This document shows positions 57,831-64,000 of a stretch of 64,000 bases of DNA, piece after piece. This stretch comes from Oscillospiraceae bacterium. GTDB taxonomy: Bacteria; Bacillota; Clostridia; Oscillospirales; Oscillospiraceae. The DNA lies in assembly GCA_020025515.1 (NCBI GenBank), contig JAHHRZ010000008.1:34315-98314 (forward strand), in the 5' to 3' direction. The translations under genes and the position numbers were made by a program. The notes below the pieces were generated by a model. That model worked only from the letters and a program-made list of their open reading frames with translations. It was not told where the DNA came from and made no database searches. Numbering within the stretch: position 1 is the first letter of the stretch; the number at the start of each line of letters is the position of its first letter.

Positions 57831-57851
57831 AAGACAGCCTGCTGTAAAATG

Positions 57852-57910
57852 ACAGGGTCCCCCGAAACAGACTGGATCGTTCCATGGTCTGCTTTGGGGG
57901 CCTGTTTTTG
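57852..57910 (+). terminator. Terminator of two-component operon
   Basis: A long imperfect hairpin (ACAGGGTCCCCCGAAACAG side, paired with CTGCTTTGGGGGCCTGT side) followed by TTTTTG. Confidence 0.88.
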
Positions 57911-58003
57911 TTTGCGGCAGGTTTTTCTTAGAAAGAATACCACGCTCTATGCAACGAAGCGCCGCAAAATCCGTCTGTCTTAGTAAAGAGAGGTGGGGAA
58001 AAT

Positions 58004-58942
58004 ATGAAACTGCTGTTATATGGATTCGGCCATTTTTTGGTGGACTTTCTGTGTGCCTGGAAGGTTTTGAGCTTTGTGCAGGCACAAAACTGGATCTGGC
58101 TGGCGGTGGCGTATAATTTCTGCGCCTTTGCCATGCAGCTTCCTGTTGGCGCCCTGGCAGACCGGGCCAGGTGGGGCGGGCGGCTCTGTGTATATGGCGC
58201 GGCTCTGGTGATTCTGGGGATGGGATCTTCCTATCCCTGGGGGAGTGTGGTTCTGGTGGGCCTGGGCAATGCGCTGTATCATGTGGGAGGTGGCAGAGCG
58301 GTTTTGTGCACCACTTGCGGCTACGGGCCTTTGGGAGCGTTTGTGGCGCCGGGAGCGTTGGGCCTGTTTTTGGGCGGCTTGGTTCGTGGGCAGCGGGTCT
58401 GGGGAATTTTGGGAGCGGTACTGCTTCTTCTGTGTGTGCTGCCACTATTGACCGCTGAGAAAAGACTTCCTTCCCCAAAGGAAGAACGAAGAGGAAGGCT
58501 TCCTGTTTTATTTTTGGTGGTGCTGCTTCGCTCCTTTGTGGCGATGACGGTGCAAAGCCCCTGGAAAGCAGGTGCTTTTGCGCTGGCTGCGGTGGTTTTT
58601 ACGGCATGGGGGAAGGCCTTGGGCGGTCTGGCAGCGGACCGGCTGGGCGGAAAAATCGCCGGGGGCGTGTCGCTTCTGGCGGCCTCGGTTCTGTTTTTGT
58701 TCCCGAACTCTCCGATATTGGGACTTTTGGCGGTGCTGCTGTATCAGATGTCCATGCCCATTACCCTGAAAGATGGTGTGGGAGCCTATCCCGGTACGGT
58801 CTTCGGACTGATGACTCTGGGGCTTTTCCTGGGGTTCCTGCCCAGTATCTGGGGCGTTTCGCTGCCTTCCTGGCAGACGGCGCTTCTTTCGGCTGGCTCC
58901 GGGGTGCTGCTCCTGTGGGGAGCGGGGAGGTGGCGTGACTGA
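58004..58942 (+). CDS. Small MFS-like membrane protein
   Basis: A 312-residue, about ten-helix protein resembling major-facilitator proteins of the Fsr (fosmidomycin resistance) type: FGHFLVDFLCAWKVL at the start, LVGLGNALYHVGGGRAVL (cf. the Fsr signature), and ADRLGGKIAGGVSLLAASVL in the second half. Substrate unknown. GAGAGGTGG precedes the ATG. The stop overlaps the possible CTG start of the next gene. Confidence 0.72.
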   Translation: MKLLLYGFGHFLVDFLCAWKVLSFVQAQNWIWLAVAYNFCAFAMQLPVGALADRARWGGRLCVYGAALVILGMGSSYPWGSVVLVGLGNALYHVGGGRAVLCTTCGYGPLGAFVAPGALGLFLGGLVRGQRVWGILGAVLLLLCVLPLLTAEKRLPSPKEERRGRLPVLFLVVLLRSFVAMTVQSPWKAGAFALAAVVFTAWGKALGGLAADRLGGKIAGGVSLLAASVLFLFPNSPILGLLAVLLYQMSMPITLKDGVGAYPGTVFGLMTLGLFLGFLPSIWGVSLPSWQTALLSAGSGVLLLWGAGRWRD

Positions 58943-59241
58943 ACTATGGAATCTCTTTGGGCTTGACGGTGTTGACAGAAGGCGCCTTTGGATTGTTCTG
59001 GGGACTCAGAGGACGAGACCTGTATCTGCTGGTACTGGTAAATGCGGTGACCAATCCGCTGGTGGTGCTGGTTCACGGGCTCACAGGCTGGGTGGTTGGG
59101 CCGGAGCTTTGGGCCATTGGAACGGAATGGTTTCTGTATCGCACTCTGGAAAATCAGCTGAAAAGGCCCCTTCTCTTTGCCTTGAGCGTGAATCTCTTTT
59201 CTTACACAGTTGGGGAAATTTTGCAGTTCATCATCTATTAA
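58939..59241 (+). CDS. Small polytopic membrane protein, non-AUG start
   Basis: A hydrophobic protein of about 94-100 residues with three predicted helices (LTVLTEGAFGLFWGL, LLVLVNAVTNPLVVLVHG, PLLFALSVNLFSYTVGEI). The frame opens after a stop at 58936-58938; CTG at 58939 has GGAGG eight bases upstream, and TTG at 58957 is the alternative. The hydrophobic frame is preferred over the overlapping Arg/Gly-rich frame from 58935. No family recognised. It is coupled to the MFS-like gene. Confidence 0.62.
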   Translation: MNYGISLGLTVLTEGAFGLFWGLRGRDLYLLVLVNAVTNPLVVLVHGLTGWVVGPELWAIGTEWFLYRTLENQLKRPLLFALSVNLFSYTVGEILQFIIY

Positions 59242-59253
59242 GGAGGTAAAACC

Positions 59254-60027
59254 ATGAAAAAACTGGCAATGCTTCTGTTGGTTCTGGGCCTTGTGGGCAC
59301 CACAACGGCTCAGGCAGATATTATTTGGGAACCCAGGCAGGATGCTTTTTATGAGAAGCACAAGGATGAGTTTGTTTTGGAACAGCAGTATTATTATGTC
59401 AACAGCCCGGATGGGGATGGGGACTTCTACAACAGACCCGGCGGGAAGGTGGTGGACACCAAAGAAAATGGCACATTGATCCTGATTTATTATATCTATG
59501 AGGATGGAGGGGGGACCCCATGGGGATACACCATGGAAGAAAATTATGTCAACTTATCGCAGATGATGAACCGATATGATGACATGGAATTCCGAGGGGA
59601 TCATGGGGGAGAAATTCAGGAAACTGCTCCGGAGAAATTGGATGTGGTGATTCCAGAGGGCAAATCCTTTCTGGGATGGAGCCACCCCGGTGGAATCCCC
59701 ACTGAGACAGAAGCGGTGTTTGATGATTGGGACTTGATGGAGCTTTGTCAGGAATTCTATACCGATGCCGAAGGGAGAATCTGGGGATATTTGGGCTACC
59801 ATTACGGGCATAGAGAATTTTGGGTGTGTCTTTCGGACTATAACAATGCTGACCTGAGAGAGCCGGAACGCTACACCGCCCAAGCGTATTTTGGAGAAAA
59901 TGCGGCACCACTCCAGGACAAGCAGGAAAACGACCACACCAATGTTGCGTATCTTGTGATTCCGGTAGTGGTGGCGGCTCTGGCCACGGGAATTCTGTAT
60001 TTCTGGCCCAGAAGGAAAAAGAAATAA
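59254..60027 (+). CDS. Secreted, C-terminally anchored surface protein of unknown function
   Basis: A 257-residue exported protein: signal peptide (MLLLVLGLVGTTTAQA), a beta-rich extracellular part with SH3-like short strands (YYYVNSPDGDGDFYNRPGG and the repeated WGY motif at WGYTMEENYVNL and WGYLGYHYG), a charged linker, and a C-terminal helix (VAYLVIPVVVAALATGILYF) followed by a basic stop-transfer RRKKK. It is held on the membrane. A decayed 3' fragment of a homologous gene lies at 62905-63000. Follows the small membrane gene by 12 bases. Confidence 0.8.
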   Translation: MKKLAMLLLVLGLVGTTTAQADIIWEPRQDAFYEKHKDEFVLEQQYYYVNSPDGDGDFYNRPGGKVVDTKENGTLILIYYIYEDGGGTPWGYTMEENYVNLSQMMNRYDDMEFRGDHGGEIQETAPEKLDVVIPEGKSFLGWSHPGGIPTETEAVFDDWDLMELCQEFYTDAEGRIWGYLGYHYGHREFWVCLSDYNNADLREPERYTAQAYFGENAAPLQDKQENDHTNVAYLVIPVVVAALATGILYFWPRRKKK

Positions 60028-60034
60028 AAATGGA

Positions 60035-60064
60035 CCTGCCGCAGAAGGTGAATCCTGCGGCAGG
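60035..60064 (+). terminator. Hairpin after surface-protein gene
   Basis: CCTGCCGCA with TGCGGCAGG, close after the stop; the following run is only weakly T-rich, so it may be a weak terminator. Confidence 0.5.
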
Positions 60065-60164
60065 CCTGGTTTGGTGCTTCTGATATGGGTTTTGACATGA
60101 TACCTGTGGAAAACGTTTCATTTTCTGCGGTTTTGGGTACAGAGAAGGTTCCCTTTTAGAATAT

Positions 60165-60384
60165 TGCAGCTTTTCCTGCTTCATCCATAGTTTTTTCAGG
60201 TGAAAGACAAAGGCGGGAAAATAACACCACCGTCCGGCAGTCCCATAGAGTCCGGCTCCTCAAGCTGGTCCTTGTCGGTTGTCCATTAACCGGTTGAGTG
60301 TGAGGTTTAACAGTGCAACGCAATCTGAACGCAAAAGAAGGCGAGTAAGTACCCCTCTCTCGGGGAAACTTACTCGCTTTTTTG
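60165..60384 (+). ncRNA. Candidate small RNA with strong terminator
   Basis: A 375-base gene-free stretch. A weak promoter (TTGGGT, 18 bases, TAGAAT near 60128-60157) could start a transcript of about 220 bases ending at a perfect hairpin, GCGAGTAAGT (60341-60350) with ACTTACTCGC (60368-60377), followed by TTTTTTG. Internal stems include CGGTT/AACCG and CAAG/CTTG. No RNA family recognised and no supported reading frame. It may also be debris of an old insertion. Confidence 0.3.
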
Positions 60385-60415
60385 TGCGGCCCATTTTGCA
60401 ATGGGCCCAATTTTT
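60341..60415 (+). terminator. Tandem terminators
   Basis: First hairpin 60341-60377 ends in TTTTTT; second, GGCCCAT/ATGGGCC (60388-60407), ends in TTTTT. They separate upstream plus-strand transcription from the converging queuosine operon. Confidence 0.85.
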
Positions 60416-60439
60416 ATATGCTGTCAGGTTTTGCGCTTA

Positions 60440-61129
60440 CTAATCGCCTACGCCAAAGTCGGTGTTTTCGTACAACACTTCTACGGTGGGGTCCTGCTGC
60501 AAATAGGCGTATTCCTTCATGAACCACTCCACCAGGGCATCATCCCGTTTGACATCGGTGGTGTTATTGGTAAACACATTGATGGTGCCCAGTTTAAAGT
60601 ATTTTTTCAGGCATTGCACATCGTATTGAATCATCTCTTTGGTCTGCCCTTGGATGCCCACCATCAGACAAGGGGAGTCAAAGTATCGGCTCAGCTCCGC
60701 AGCATCTTGAAAATCGGCGTGTTTGTTCAGATAGTTCTCACGAAAATCAAAATCAAAGGTTTCCGCGCCGGTTTTAAAGGTAATCGGGATACCAAAGAAT
60801 TTCCGCATTTCCTCCAGACGGCTGCGGTAGATCCAGTGGGCCTCAAAGAAAAGACGGCCAATGTGCTTTTCTTCCACGGTGCGGCGAATATCTTCCAAGG
60901 TCTGCATTGGCAGTTCAAAGCAGCTGCCGGAGTTGATGACCTCCAAAACGCCGAATTCTCCGGTCACACAGCTCAGAACTTCCCGATTAAGCCCCACCAT
61001 TTCCTCGATATTGCGGGAATTGTCGTGGATATAGTCGCAAAAACGGCATTTCCCCCAGACACATGGGCGGGATTTCAGAAGCACGATCTCCCGCTGGTTT
61101 TTATTTGTAATTTTACTGTATCGCTCCAT
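60440..61129 (-). CDS. queL: Radical-SAM-type queuine lyase QueL (queuosine salvage)
   Basis: A 229-residue small radical-SAM-like protein with a cysteine cluster CVWGKCRFC (Cx4Cx2C) near residue 23, then VINSGSCFELPMQ. In Clostridioides difficile QueL converts queuine to preQ1, next to QueK and QrtT; the same three-gene order is found here, behind a preQ1-I-like riboswitch. The identification rests on gene context plus family resemblance. It is the last gene of the minus-strand operon and starts seven bases after qrtT. The spacing of the first cysteine pair differs from the usual Cx3Cx2C. Confidence 0.72.
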   Translation of the reverse strand: MERYSKITNKNQREIVLLKSRPCVWGKCRFCDYIHDNSRNIEEMVGLNREVLSCVTGEFGVLEVINSGSCFELPMQTLEDIRRTVEEKHIGRLFFEAHWIYRSRLEEMRKFFGIPITFKTGAETFDFDFRENYLNKHADFQDAAELSRYFDSPCLMVGIQGQTKEMIQYDVQCLKKYFKLGTINVFTNNTTDVKRDDALVEWFMKEYAYLQQDPTVEVLYENTDFGVGD

Positions 61130-61136
61130 TTCGAGG

Positions 61137-61706
61137 CTATCCTTTCTTGTGTTTGCCGGTGATCGATGCGGGAAGATATTTCAGCAAGAACAATGCAAAC
61201 ATCAGAACCAACAAACGATCCACGTAGTCTGTGAGAAATTGTACGCAGAACACGCTTGCCACCAGATTCATTCCGGCTTGATGCAGGTATTGCACCAAAA
61301 CACTGGATACGGAAGAAGTTATGCCGCCAAAAACAAAGGCACAGATGCAAGCGGCCAGAAGGGTTCCGGGAAGTGTGACCAGAAAGGCACAAACCGGGAG
61401 AAGGGCCTTGGAAGAAGTGAGGCGTTTGGAACGGTATACGATACCGGCCAGTAAACCAATGAGCATGCCCACGGGTATGAAGAACAGGGAATATACATCA
61501 ACGGTAAAACCAACCAGCAGACCGCTTAATAGACCGGGGATCATGCCATAGATCGGCCCAAATAGCATGGCGCACAGCACGGTTCCCAAACTGTCAAAAT
61601 AAATCGGCAGCTTTGAAAGCCCCGCCAGATTGGAACCAACGATATTCAGCACCACGCACAGGGAGATAAAAGCCATCTGGGACATGGAAAGGTGCATGCG
61701 TTTCAT
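61137..61706 (-). CDS. qrtT: ECF transporter S component for queuosine/queuine (QrtT-like)
   Basis: A 189-residue protein with about six membrane helices, the size and pattern of energy-coupling-factor S components: SQMAFISLCVVLNIVGSNLA at the start, GPIYGMIPGLLSGLLVGFTV in the middle, FLTDYVDRLLVLMFALFLL near the end. It would bind the substrate and work with a shared ECF energising module encoded elsewhere. The start at 61706 overlaps the queK stop (ATGA). Assignment to queuosine/queuine uptake comes from its neighbours. Confidence 0.75.
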   Translation of the reverse strand: MKRMHLSMSQMAFISLCVVLNIVGSNLAGLSKLPIYFDSLGTVLCAMLFGPIYGMIPGLLSGLLVGFTVDVYSLFFIPVGMLIGLLAGIVYRSKRLTSSKALLPVCAFLVTLPGTLLAACICAFVFGGITSSVSSVLVQYLHQAGMNLVASVFCVQFLTDYVDRLLVLMFALFLLKYLPASITGKHKKG

Positions 61707-62713
61707 GCCAACACCTCCCCAGCCAAAATCTGATCCAGCACGGCGCTTGCCTGCTCCGGCTGGGCACCCAATACCCGGCACAGGAAGAGCATCATAAACT
61801 TCTTGGTATCTACTTGTGTTAGCACATTGCTGTTGTGGGGCCGATTCCAGATTTGGAAGGCATCACAAAGGGTCTGCCCATAGCTGATGCCGGCGGTTTC
61901 CACGGCTGTGTAAGTGGCAAAGCCATGGCACAAAGAACGGTCTGCAAAATATGCAACCGCCAGAGGGTCGTTGAGCACACAGCCGATCACCCCTTCCTGC
62001 TTCCAGTGAAAATCAAAATAAAAACAGGTGATGGCTTCTATTTTCTGCCCCAAAGTGGGATTGATATTTTTCATATACTCCAAAATATTGGGAGTAAGTA
62101 CGATTTTTCGAGTCACATCCAGACCAACCATGTGGATGAGCTTGTCTTGTAATTCCGGAAGGGAGGAAAAGGCGGCGTAAACATGGGCGGCGGCATCCGG
62201 GTCGCACCAGTAGTTGTATTCCGCCACAGGGGAACAGTTTCCGTGGGATTTGTAGGTTCCCCCCATGGAAATAAGCTCCCGGATGTTGCAAAAAGCGGCG
62301 GCATTTCGCTCCAGCAGCCGTGCCAGATTGGTCAAAGGCCCCAGCGCAATCACAGAAACATCCTTCTGTGTGGTGAAAACCGATTCCAGATATTCCACTG
62401 CGCCATCCTTCACGGTACATCCGGCAGGAACCGGAAAACCGGACTCCCCAAGACCGTCTTCGCCATGGGTGTCCATTGCGTCCACATAGGGGCGTACCAG
62501 GGGCTTTTCTTCTCCTTTGTACACCGGGATGTCTCTGCGGCCCATCCAGTCCAGGACTTTGCATGCGTTTTGTACCCCTTTGTTGACAGGAACATTGCCG
62601 CAAACAATGGTGATCCCAATCACATCCATTTCCGGACAGGACAGTGCCAGCATAATGGCAAGGCTGTCATCAATTCCGGGGTCGCAATCCAAGATTACTT
62701 TTTGTGCATTCAT
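61703..62713 (-). CDS. queK: Queuosine-type nucleoside hydrolase QueK
   Basis: A 336-residue inosine/uridine-preferring nucleoside hydrolase family enzyme. The calcium-binding N-terminal motif is DCDPGIDDSLAIMLA; GAVEYLESVFTTQKDVSVIALGPLTNLA and SMGGTYKSHGNCSPVAEYNYWCDPDAA (quoted from 20-residue parts) complete the site. In C. difficile the QueK member of this family releases queuine from queuosine. Riboswitch and neighbours favour that over general purine salvage. AAAGGAG precedes the start and may be masked by the leader. Confidence 0.8.
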   Translation of the reverse strand: MNAQKVILDCDPGIDDSLAIMLALSCPEMDVIGITIVCGNVPVNKGVQNACKVLDWMGRRDIPVYKGEEKPLVRPYVDAMDTHGEDGLGESGFPVPAGCTVKDGAVEYLESVFTTQKDVSVIALGPLTNLARLLERNAAAFCNIRELISMGGTYKSHGNCSPVAEYNYWCDPDAAAHVYAAFSSLPELQDKLIHMVGLDVTRKIVLTPNILEYMKNINPTLGQKIEAITCFYFDFHWKQEGVIGCVLNDPLAVAYFADRSLCHGFATYTAVETAGISYGQTLCDAFQIWNRPHNSNVLTQVDTKKFMMLFLCRVLGAQPEQASAVLDQILAGEVLA

Positions 62714-62741
62714 TCTCCAATCTCCTTTGATAAATTATTTT

Positions 62742-62782
62742 GAGATACTTGGTTTTTTATACTGGGAAGTTCACGAACCAGT
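62742..62782 (-). promoter_or_regulatory. preQ1-I riboswitch upstream of queK
   Basis: Minus strand: stem ACTGG (62778-62782) with CCAGT (62761-62765), loop starting TTCG, then an A-rich tail TATAAAAAACCAAG. The order GGTTC-loop-CCC-stem-AAAAAAC matches the preQ1-I type 1 pattern known from B. subtilis. The tail can pair back to the loop (AAGT with ACTT). AUCUC right after the tail can pair with GAGAU in the queK ribosome-binding site, suggesting translational control. Confidence 0.72.
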
Positions 62783-62818
62783 CCGAATAAAATATTCGAT
62801 TTCATAAATGCGATGTCC

Positions 62819-62824
62819 ATTATA
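62819..62824 (-). promoter_or_regulatory. Extended -10 promoter element of queuosine-salvage operon
   Basis: Minus strand TATAAT preceded by TGC (extended -10); the -35 region is weak. Places the start of the RNA about 30 bases before the riboswitch. Confidence 0.6.
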
Positions 62825-62904
62825 GCAAATTTATGGCATAAAGGAAAGGATAAAATTTCATTTATAAGAAAATGGAAAAACAATCTCGGATTGCATTTAA
62901 AAAA

Positions 62905-63000
62905 AAGCGGGAAACAGATCACGCAAATGTTCCGCATCCTGTGATTCCGACAGCGGCTACGGGAACGCCGTATTTCTGGCTCGGAAGGAAAAAGAACTAA
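62905..63000 (+). pseudogene. Decayed 3' fragment of a surface-protein gene
   Basis: The last 31 codons plus stop of a lost gene, matching the 3' end of 59254-60027. By hand, 36 of the first 45 bases and 36 of the last 42 bases agree, with a six-to-nine-base deletion between. The frame KRETDHANVPHPVIPTAATG, then TPYFWLGRKKN, parallels the anchor of the intact protein (KQENDHTNVAYLVIP and ILYFWPRRKKK). There is no start, signal peptide or upstream homology. Confidence 0.75.
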
Positions 63001-63035
63001 AAAAACTGCCGCAAACCCACATGGGCTTGCGGCAG
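62998..63035 (-). terminator. Terminator of phosphofructokinase gene
   Basis: CTGCCGCAAGCCC with its complement on the minus strand, then TTTTTTTAG, about 15 bases after the stop. Confidence 0.92.
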
Positions 63036-63050
63036 AAGCTTTCTCGAATC

Positions 63051-64000
63051 TTACTTGGCAAATACACGCTTCAGGTTGCAGAAGCGGGGCAGGCCGTCTT
63101 CCTTGACCATGCCGGTTTCGCCCTGAATCAGGGGCAGGCAGTAGTCGATGAAGTCCTGGGTCACATAGTTGCCTTCCTTGTTGATCCACTCCAGGGGAAC
63201 CTTCTTCTCGGTGTTGGCAACGTCGCTCAGCTCGAACAGCTTGGGCTCGCACTTGTAGCCGTTCTCGTCACGGGTGCAGACAAAGCCCACCATCTTGTCG
63301 GTCTCGCCGTTGACAGCGGCTTCCACAGCGGTCTTGCCGGACATAAAGGACTCGGCGATGTCGTTGCCGGAAGCGCAGTGAGCGGCGCAGCGCTGCAGCA
63401 GGCTCAGCTCAATGCCGCGAACCTTAGCGCCGGTAGCAGCCTTGACCACCTCGGCCAGACGAGCAGCCAGACCGCCCAGCTGAGCGTGACCGAAGCCGTC
63501 GGTGCCGGAGGTCTTCGCCTCGGAAACGAAGGTGCCGTCGGCGTAGTGGACGCCCTCGGAGACGGCCACGATGCAGTTCTTCTTCTCGTTGTAAATCCGC
63601 TTCACATCGGCCAGGAACTGATCCATGTTGAAGTCCACCTCGGGGAGGTAGATGAGGTCGGGGCCTTCGCCCTTGACACCGGCCAGAGCGGCAGCGGCGG
63701 TGAGCCAGCCAGCGTGACGGCCCATGCACTCGATAATGGTGATCATGCCTACATCGTAAACATGGCAGTCACGGGAGACTTCCATTACAGAGGTAGCGAT
63801 GTACTTGGCAGCGGAGGAGAAGCCGGGGCAGTGGTCGGTGCCATACAGGTCGTTGTCGATGGTCTTGGGCACGCCCATGACACGGCACTCGTAGCCGTTC
63901 TTGGCCATGTACTTGGAAATCTTGTTGCAGGTATCCATGGAGTCGTTGCCGCCGTTGTAGAAGAAGTAACGGACATTGTACTTCTTGAAGATCTCCAGAA
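63051..64000 (-). CDS. pfp: Pyrophosphate-type 6-phosphofructokinase, 5'-truncated by window edge
   Basis: The C-terminal 316 residues of a phosphofructokinase. GGNDS at the phosphate-donor site has Asp where ATP-dependent enzymes have Gly (GGDGS), and the PKTIDND motif has Lys where ATP enzymes have Gly; both point to pyrophosphate as donor. Further signatures: MGRHAGWLTAAAALA and YLPEVDFNMDQF. Reversible phosphorylation of fructose 6-phosphate in the cytoplasm. The start is outside the window; the ATG at 63938 is internal. Confidence 0.93.
   Translation of the reverse strand, partial: LEIFKKYNVRYFFYNGGNDSMDTCNKISKYMAKNGYECRVMGVPKTIDNDLYGTDHCPGFSSAAKYIATSVMEVSRDCHVYDVGMITIIECMGRHAGWLTAAAALAGVKGEGPDLIYLPEVDFNMDQFLADVKRIYNEKKNCIVAVSEGVHYADGTFVSEAKTSGTDGFGHAQLGGLAARLAEVVKAATGAKVRGIELSLLQRCAAHCASGNDIAESFMSGKTAVEAAVNGETDKMVGFVCTRDENGYKCEPKLFELSDVANTEKKVPLEWINKEGNYVTQDFIDYCLPLIQGETGMVKEDGLPRFCNLKRVFAK

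Noticed and set aside
58935..59249. 104-codon frame starting GTG 58935
   Set aside because: It is rich in Arg, Gly and Ser without structure, whereas the overlapping frame gives a clear three-helix membrane protein. The latter was kept.
60156..60410. 84-codon minus-strand ORF between surface-protein gene and queL
   Set aside because: No ribosome-binding site; it reads through two strong terminators and its composition is not protein-like.

Overview
This window reads as the chromosome of a spore-forming, Gram-positive Clostridium-class bacterium of moderate-to-high GC content, probably from the gut Oscillospirales. The support is an SpoVT-type sporulation regulator, a DacF-type D,D-carboxypeptidase, S-layer-homology (SLH) surface proteins, paired MATE exporters, a pyrophosphate-type phosphofructokinase and strong Shine-Dalgarno sites with frequent TTG/GTG starts. 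The family placement is inference. No phage, IS element, CRISPR array or rRNA operon was seen. Most of the window looks like ordinary core and accessory chromosome.

Layout. 1-3.7 kb (minus): a cell-surface O-acetylation cassette (SGNH hydrolase, DUF4358, MBOAT, DHHW). 4-7.5 kb (plus): a MATE exporter and ribonuclease Y, the latter behind a long structured leader. 7.6-10 kb: an ECF sigma factor fused through one membrane helix to a secreted repeat domain. 10-17.2 kb: hotdog thioesterase, nicotinate phosphoribosyltransferase with two membrane proteins, acetyltransferase, DacF, ProC and a ThrE-type exporter. 17.3-17.5 kb: a structured RNA candidate with a possible pseudoknot. 17.5-25 kb: LTA-synthase-like enzyme, cation/Ca2+ antiporter behind an attenuator-like leader, SLH protein, PH-domain protein, second MATE exporter, tRNA-Met and tRNA-Glu. 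25.3-31.3 kb: TIM44-like protein, tRNA-Thr, an acyltransferase/DUF6320 pair, and an SLH-M14 peptidase. 31.3-35.3 kb: the classical MoxR-DUF58-transglutaminase operon. 35.4-39.1 kb: a split TSUP transporter, RuvX, then rpmG-secE-nusG-rplK-rplA. 39-44 kb: Nudix, an OmpA-domain lipoprotein, and a second sigma-membrane fusion. 44-50 kb: acetyltransferase, TraX, DUF2207, ATP-grasp, Nudix, lipid kinase. 50.3-54.3 kb: DUF1836 regulator with HflK, HflC, NfeD and a stomatin-like protein. 54.4-60 kb: SpoVT, AIM24, KdpD/KdpE-like two-component system, MFS protein and small surface proteins. 60.4-62.8 kb (minus): a queuosine-salvage operon (QueK, QrtT, QueL) behind what looks like a preQ1-I riboswitch. 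63-64 kb: the 3' part of a PPi-type phosphofructokinase.

How the parts work together. Many genes serve the envelope: O-acetylation, LTA synthesis, SLH proteins, D,D-carboxypeptidase, M14 peptidase and SPFH/NfeD membrane organisers. The two sigma-TM-secreted-domain proteins are the most unusual architecture. They look like one-piece signalling devices that could couple an extracellular event to transcription. The queuosine-salvage operon is flanked in direct orientation by an intact gene (59254-60027) and a decayed 3' fragment of the same gene family (62905-63000). That suggests the operon sits inside an old duplication or insertion.
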